The notes under the pieces were generated by a model. That model saw only the letters and a list, made by a program, of their open reading frames with translations. It ran no database searches and had not been told where the DNA came from. Positions 59,552 to 64,000 of a stretch of 64,000 nucleotides of DNA are shown here, piece by piece. Position numbers and translations under genes: made by a program. Source of the stretch: Ustilago trichophora (taxonomy: Eukaryota > Basidiomycota > Ustilaginomycetes > Ustilaginales > Ustilaginaceae); contig OOIN01000007.1 of assembly GCA_900323505.1 (NCBI GenBank), positions 992,001-1,056,000 of the forward strand, read 5' to 3'. Numbering within the stretch: the stretch's first letter is position 1; each line of letters starts with the position of its first letter.

Positions 59552-60881
59552 CTAGAGCAAAACGATGGAACCTTGATAGACTAAATGTCGAATTGATCTA
59601 TATCGGAAGAGATGAATTGAATTTTTGCTCAGTGTAGCTTTTTCGGCGCTATATGATGAACAAGAATGATGGAAAATGTGAGTGTGTTTGATCTGGGTGA
59701 TATTGATTTAGGTGTGGTACTTACTCTGGCAAGGTGATGTTACCACAATCCTGCAAGCAATGGATGAAAACAGGTGCGTCCAAGTCTGGTCCGGGCACTT
59801 CGAATATGTAAGGCGTATGTGATGAATTGAAGAACGTGGTTAGTAAGATGAAGAGTCCAAAATGTGGAGGAGAAGAAAGGACAAGGTGTGTATGCGTACC
59901 CATGTTATTGCTACTATTCGCTTGCTGTTGATCTTGCTGTTGCGAAAGCGTTTCTTCGGGTTGACCGGCGTTGAGGTCATGCAGTTGCTCGGGGAGAAAG
60001 CAAAGTACTGCTGATTGAAAGTGATCCTTCTTCATCTGCCAATATCTGTGCCGCACAACACATCAATATCAACTCATGTCAGCCTTTTTCTTGCCCCTTG
60101 TTCTCCTGTTCCTACAATCTGCAATTCGTCCCCTTGGGGGCTTCGCGTAGAGAACTTACTGAGCAACAAACCTTCCCTCGGTCCCATTCAACTTTCGTCT
60201 CTCTGCCGCTCTTGCCTGTATGAAACCTGCATATTTCTGCAACAGATCCATTCTACATCGCACAATCTGCTTCAATAACCACTTGGATCGTTCCAAATCG
60301 ACCTGTACCAAGTTCAACCGCAAAAATTCATCCTCGTCCACTCCTCCACTATCTTCTTGATCATCTAGCGTTGTCGAACTTGCTGAGAGATGCAAGAGAG
60401 AATCTAGGATACCTTGCTGTTGTTCCATCTGCGATACTAGCGCTTCAAACGAAGCTATGGGGAAAGGTAGAAGCTCGGGTGAGCTCTTTTGACTGCTCAT
60501 AAAGAGCGTGAGTTGTTCAAACGGGGAAAGGCGGGCTATTGGCGAGGTTGGGTTGTAGGGCCATCCGGTCGATGCTGCAGAGGGGAAGGGTTTGGAAGAA
60601 GTAGTCGAGGTGGAATCGGAGGTCGTATTGCGAAGAAGGGCGTCTATGTCCAGGCTTGATGGAGGTGCGTCGTTAAAGGCAGAGAGTGAAGGCGATAGTG
60701 AGCGACCACCTGCATAGGAGGACGAGGGGGGTAGCGACCCATCCACAGCGTTTGGCGGGAGGGATGAGACGTTCACTGGTAGCCGCGATGTTGAAGCGAC
60801 ATTATGGGAAGCATAGGACTCTTCAAAAGTCTCTTCGTCTGCGTCGGCGCCGTCGTCGATGGAGTAGCGAGGCAGCGGCAT
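59552..60881 (-). CDS. SLD5: GINS complex subunit Sld5 (four exons)
   Basis: Exons on the minus strand: 60881-60160, 60045-59900, 59797-59725 and 59648-59552, giving 345 residues. The introns are 114, 102 and 76 bases, with donors GTAAGT, GTACGC and GTAAGT and acceptors CACAG, CGAAG and ATAG; the joined frame is open throughout. Sld5 is a subunit of GINS, which joins Mcm2-7 and Cdc45 in the replicative CMG helicase. Exon 1 has a Ser-rich N-terminus and the helical core (FEALVSQMEQQQGILDSLL; LVQVDLERSKWLLKQIVRCR). Across intron 1 the protein reads RFVAQYWQMKKDHFQSAVL. Exon 3 gives MVPGPDLDAPVFIHCLQDCG, and exon 4 gives the C-terminal beta domain with SIHLFRYRSIRHLVYQGSIV. The junctions agree with the expected Sld5 order (..PDLD-VF.. 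then ..G-HL-RY..). Confidence 0.88.
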
Positions 60882-61443
60882 CGTGGCCTTCTGTCTTGTC
60901 TATCAGGGGTTGCGAACCGCCTGCCTGAAGAATGTAATGGTGTCCACGTTCCTGCCGATAGTATACAAGATCGATGGGAGGATGTATGTATGTGTGTATG
61001 CTGGTGGCTCTTCGTAGCTCAAGATGTACGAGAGGCAAAGGAACAGGATGCCCAACGTCGGAGTATAGTGCAAGCCGAAATTGAGGATCTCGGATGCTGG
61101 AAATAGCGACAAAGACCAACACACCCACACTGCGGGCCACTGTACTGTACGCGACGCGTTCTTCTCCTTCCACCAAAATCCCGACTTCAACTTCTGCCTC
61201 TTCTTCAGTTCTTCCCACAACACAACACCATCCGCTCTTTCAGACGCAAACATTGGAAACGTGTGAGAGAGAGAAAGAGCTACATTCATAGGCGAAATAG
61301 GTATCATGAGACAGAATCGAGGTAAAAATACAAGAGCGTCAACCGAGAAACCAAAAGATCCAGACAAAAGAGTGCAAGTACAGGTACAATTTAAAGATAT
61401 AGCAAAGGCGAAAGGGAAGCAGGGATCGGCGTACTGCATCATA
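60882..61443. other. Gap between SLD5 start and low-complexity gene stop
   Basis: 562 bases with two TGTAC units at 61141-61150. It holds the SLD5 promoter and the 3' flank of the neighbouring minus-strand gene. No further gene was recognised. Confidence 0.4.
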
Positions 61444-64000
61444 TCACATTGCGACGCCGACCCACTCTGCTTCCTCCTCCTCTTGGTAAGCATAATGTTG
61501 TTGTTGGAGGTGGTGGGGTTGATAGTATTGGGCGGGAATGGTTTGTGTTTGCTCAACAACGTGTTGAGCGTAGCTTCCTGGTGTGATGGCTGCTTTGCGT
61601 GGGGCTGCTTGGGGAGAAGGAGACTCGGCAAAGTTGAGTCCCAGGCCGAAACCGCCTTCGGCCTTGGGCACGCCAGAAGCAGATACCTTGCGTCCTGATC
61701 CAGGAGCTTCGACGAGCGGTGCCTTGGTGCGAGGAGGCGTCTGTGGCGATCGACCAGCGATCGACACCGGTAGAGGCGACATTGCGGCAGAGGAGACAAT
61801 GTCGTTCATGCCTGCACCGAAACGAGAGAGGCCCGTGGCAGCTCCAGTAGCAGCAGCAGCAGACGTGGCACGAGCGGAAGACTTGGGTGGCTTGATAGGC
61901 GAAATCTTCTTGCCAACGCCTGCGTTAACCGTGCCCAACGCCATTGTTGGACCAGCAGTTACAGGCTTGTCAGCAAGAGACTCGACGCCTTTGAGATGAG
62001 CAAGTCCAATCTGGCTAAGACGGCCGAGACCAAGCTCTTGAGCAAGATCGCTGAGGTCCATGCTCAGACCGAGCTGCCTGTTGACCGCTGCCTTCTGCTG
62101 CTGCTGCTGCTGCTGCTGTTGAGGTACAGCGGTGGCGCCCATCTGGCGGCACGAAGCGAGGGTGGGTGTTTCACAATCGCTCGAGTCAGCAGCGCCAGAA
62201 GCAGACTGAGCTGCACTTGCACCAACGGAAGTGCCTTTCAGCTGGAATGGCGTGTTGAGCTTGGTGAGTCCAAGCGAGCCGAATGGATCAGTCTCTGCGT
62301 TGGCCTTGCCAGCGACCACGCCTCGCATCTCTGCCTCGAGCTCAAAGATACTCGTACCAGCGGTGGAAGCGAGTGAAGCGCTGCTGGACATCTTGGTAGG
62401 CGAGAAGTCGAACGAGGTCGAGCTGGGCAAGTAGTTCATCTTGCGCTCAGGGCTCTCGGAGGCGTTGCTCGAGGCAGAGCTGAAGGTGCCGCCGCTGACG
62501 AGCGAGGAGTTGGACATGCTGCGCGAGAAAGCAAAGGCTCCCGATGAGCTGCTGCGGTTGCTGCTGACTTCCGAAAGCTGACTCGTGACACTGTCGGTGC
62601 GGGGCATGCCAACGTAGCTCAGCTCGGCCGCGACAGAGTCAGCGGTGATCTCCATCTCTTCCTTTGACATGGCATCGTCGCTGCCAAACAAGCCAGCGTG
62701 GAGTGAGGCAAATACATCCCCGGTCATTTCGGGCGAATAGATGGAGGCAGGCGAATAGACGCTCTCGGGGCTCATGACCATTACAGGCGCGGATTGAACT
62801 GGCTTGGTCGGAGCACTTGGAGCAGATGCGGGAGCCGCAGCTGCCACGGCAACCTTGGTTGGTGCGGCGACGATCGCCTTTGTCGTTGAGGTCGCTGTCT
62901 CCTGACGAGAAGGCAGAACACGGCCTGCAGGTGCGCCTTGAGCTCGAACAGGCGACGAGGAAGTCGTAGCCGCCTTTGCAAGCTTTGTCGCTTCAGCAGC
63001 AACGCTCTCATAGCGTTGCAGCGCTGCCTCTTGACGACCTTTGTCCTCGTCGTTAGCGGCAAGGTCCGGGGTGGGAGGCATGATGTTGACGACCGGCAGA
63101 GGAGTGCCACTTCGGCCGGTCATCAGTGGGCTTCTCGAAAGCAAGAGCGGGCTGGCAACAGCTACAGCTTTGGCGCGCTGACCTGCAAAGTTGACGCGCC
63201 TAGCCTGATGCGTCTCGCCAGAGTTCTGACGTTGAGGAAATCTGCTGGCGGGCGACTGGGTCTGTACAGTGTTTCGGATGGGAGATTTGTTGGGCGAGGC
63301 GGAAGTGGGTGTTGCAAAGGAGGGAGCCTGCTTGGGCGTTGGAGTGACGGCGGTGGCAGAATCGGCATCAGCAAAGAAGTGAGGCTGAGGGCTGTTGCTG
63401 CGACCAGGAGCGACAGGCGCATGGCGAACAAAGGCGGGGAAGACCGAGTCGGCGTGGCTATTGGAGCTAGGAGGGCTGGTGAGGTCGGGGAGTTTGTGAG
63501 ATGGAATTGGTCGGCCATCGGCGCTGCGACTTCTTCTGCGAGCAGATTTGACCTCCATATCCGACCTGCGGGCACGCATCTCGGGCTCCTCGCGACCGTG
63601 GTTCTGATCGAGAAGGCCATCTACCACTCTTTGGGCCATCGACATTCGCTTTTCGGCCGTGGCAGCGGATCGGGCATTGGTGTTGCCCCTCATCGATGCA
63701 ATGGACTTGCCAACAGTGGGCTTGCCGGAAGGCTGTGATCTTGTATCCTCAGCAAAGCGAAGGGCAGGTTCGTTGCGGAGGGTGATGGTAGACTTGCGGA
63801 GGTCGTTGAGGCGAATGGGGTTGAGACCGGGGCTGGGGACACCACGTCCCGTGCTGGATACGACGCGGCTGACGGGCCTCGTGTTGGAGCCCAGAGAGGG
63901 CATCTGGCTTTCGCGCACCGTGCCACGTTTCGAATCCCATGCGAATTCGGTAGGGATCATGGGAGAAGAGGTGTCAAAGCTGGGCAGAGGCGGAAGAGCA
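61444..64000 (-). CDS. Large Ser/Pro/Ala-rich unknown protein (5' end may lie outside window)
   Basis: I do not recognise this protein. The frame gives 838 residues from the ATG at 63960, but it stays open to the window edge (a further 13 codons, ending LPSFDTSSP just before that Met), so the true start may be off-window. The sequence is mostly disordered, with many Ser/Thr-Pro sites (SPKTPP-like, VYSPASIYSPEM, QTPPRTK) and basic clusters (RRRSRS), a pattern common in CDK/MAPK substrates. A few conserved-looking islands occur: MAQRVVDGLLDQNHGREEPE, ALQRYESVAAEATKLAKAA, SIFELEAEMRGVV, and MDLSDLAQELGLGRLSQIGL near the C-terminal third. A poly-Gln run is at about residues 615-625. The C-terminus is EEEEAEWVGVAM. 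No signal peptide, membrane helix or catalytic motif is visible. Codon use matches neighbouring genes. Confidence 0.65.
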   Translation of the reverse strand, partial: ALPPLPSFDTSSPMIPTEFAWDSKRGTVRESQMPSLGSNTRPVSRVVSSTGRGVPSPGLNPIRLNDLRKSTITLRNEPALRFAEDTRSQPSGKPTVGKSIASMRGNTNARSAATAEKRMSMAQRVVDGLLDQNHGREEPEMRARRSDMEVKSARRRSRSADGRPIPSHKLPDLTSPPSSNSHADSVFPAFVRHAPVAPGRSNSPQPHFFADADSATAVTPTPKQAPSFATPTSASPNKSPIRNTVQTQSPASRFPQRQNSGETHQARRVNFAGQRAKAVAVASPLLLSRSPLMTGRSGTPLPVVNIMPPTPDLAANDEDKGRQEAALQRYESVAAEATKLAKAATTSSSPVRAQGAPAGRVLPSRQETATSTTKAIVAAPTKVAVAAAAPASAPSAPTKPVQSAPVMVMSPESVYSPASIYSPEMTGDVFASLHAGLFGSDDAMSKEEMEITADSVAAELSYVGMPRTDSVTSQLSEVSSNRSSSSGAFAFSRSMSNSSLVSGGTFSSASSNASESPERKMNYLPSSTSFDFSPTKMSSSASLASTAGTSIFELEAEMRGVVAGKANAETDPFGSLGLTKLNTPFQLKGTSVGASAAQSASGAADSSDCETPTLASCRQMGATAVPQQQQQQQQQKAAVNRQLGLSMDLSDLAQELGLGRLSQIGLAHLKGVESLADKPVTAGPTMALGTVNAGVGKKISPIKPPKSSARATSAAAATGAATGLSRFGAGMNDIVSSAAMSPLPVSIAGRSPQTPPRTKAPLVEAPGSGRKVSASGVPKAEGGFGLGLNFAESPSPQAAPRKAAITPGSYAQHVVEQTQTIPAQYYQPHHLQQQHYAYQEEEEAEWVGVAM
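62093..62119. repeat. CTG/CAG trinucleotide run encoding poly-Gln
   Basis: About nine CAG-type codons on the minus strand, inside the low-complexity unknown gene. Confidence 0.8.

Noticed and set aside
60156..60881. A stand-alone 241-residue protein from SLD5 exon 1
   Set aside because: The stop is created by the splice donor (CAG|TAAGT). Splicing restores conserved Sld5 sequence in three further exons.
1..64000. tRNA, rRNA, CRISPR arrays, transposons and viral genes
   Set aside because: I looked by eye for B-box-like GGTTCGAATCC motifs, spaced direct repeats and transposase or reverse-transcriptase motifs on both strands and found none. A tRNAscan or covariance-model search would settle the RNA question.

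Overview
This is a 64 kb piece of nuclear chromosome from a compact-genome fungus. It is very probably a basidiomycete of the smut lineage (Ustilaginomycotina); that placement is inferred from style and not measured. The reasons are long, mostly intronless ORFs with strong third-position C/G bias, Ser/Ala/Gln-rich spacers, GT..AG introns of about 75-115 bases with GTAAGT or GTACGC donors, pyrimidine-rich leaders, and a protein set of fungal cell biology plus a Cryptococcus MP88-like secreted protein. I see no bacterial operons, CRISPR array, tRNA, rRNA or transposon.

Region 1 (1-20 kb): a C-terminally truncated VPS8 (CORVET tether, minus strand) is divergent from a glutamate-cysteine ligase modifier subunit (GCLM). 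A Ubp2-type ubiquitin protease is divergent from a 2158-residue HEATR5/Laa1 protein. A Tan1-type THUMP protein is divergent from an unknown 278-residue protein.

Region 2 (20-35 kb): a fused dethiobiotin synthetase/DAPA aminotransferase for biotin synthesis, an ArsH-type flavoprotein and VPS39/Vam6 (HOPS tether) all lie on the minus strand. They are followed by a Dus2-type tRNA dihydrouridine synthase fused to an Alr4036-type pyridoxamine-phosphate-oxidase-like domain, a Tfc7-like histidine phosphatase, and an MP88-like secreted protein.

Region 3 (35-48 kb): the sulfite reductase hemoprotein subunit (MET5 type) follows a 2.7 kb gene-free stretch. A Gpp/Dog-type HAD phosphatase with a 31-base G run just upstream and ribosomal protein eL13 come next, separated by long intergenic regions.

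Region 4 (48-64 kb): a two-exon gene encodes a 1105-residue secreted protein with collagen-like GPG repeats. It is followed by a DUF1279/FAM210-like mitochondrial protein, a Ser/Ala-rich single-pass membrane protein, a Lag1-type ceramide synthase, a four-exon SLD5 (GINS) reconstructed here from splice signals, and a large low-complexity protein running off the right edge.

The genes do not form one pathway. Loose themes are endolysosomal trafficking (VPS8, HEATR5/Laa1, VPS39), sulfur/thiol/cofactor metabolism (GCLM, sulfite reductase, biotin), tRNA modification (Tan1, Dus2) and secreted or surface proteins. The most unusual items are the collagen-like secreted protein, the Dus2-PNPOx fusion, and pentanucleotide arrays and TACTGTA motifs in gene-free stretches.
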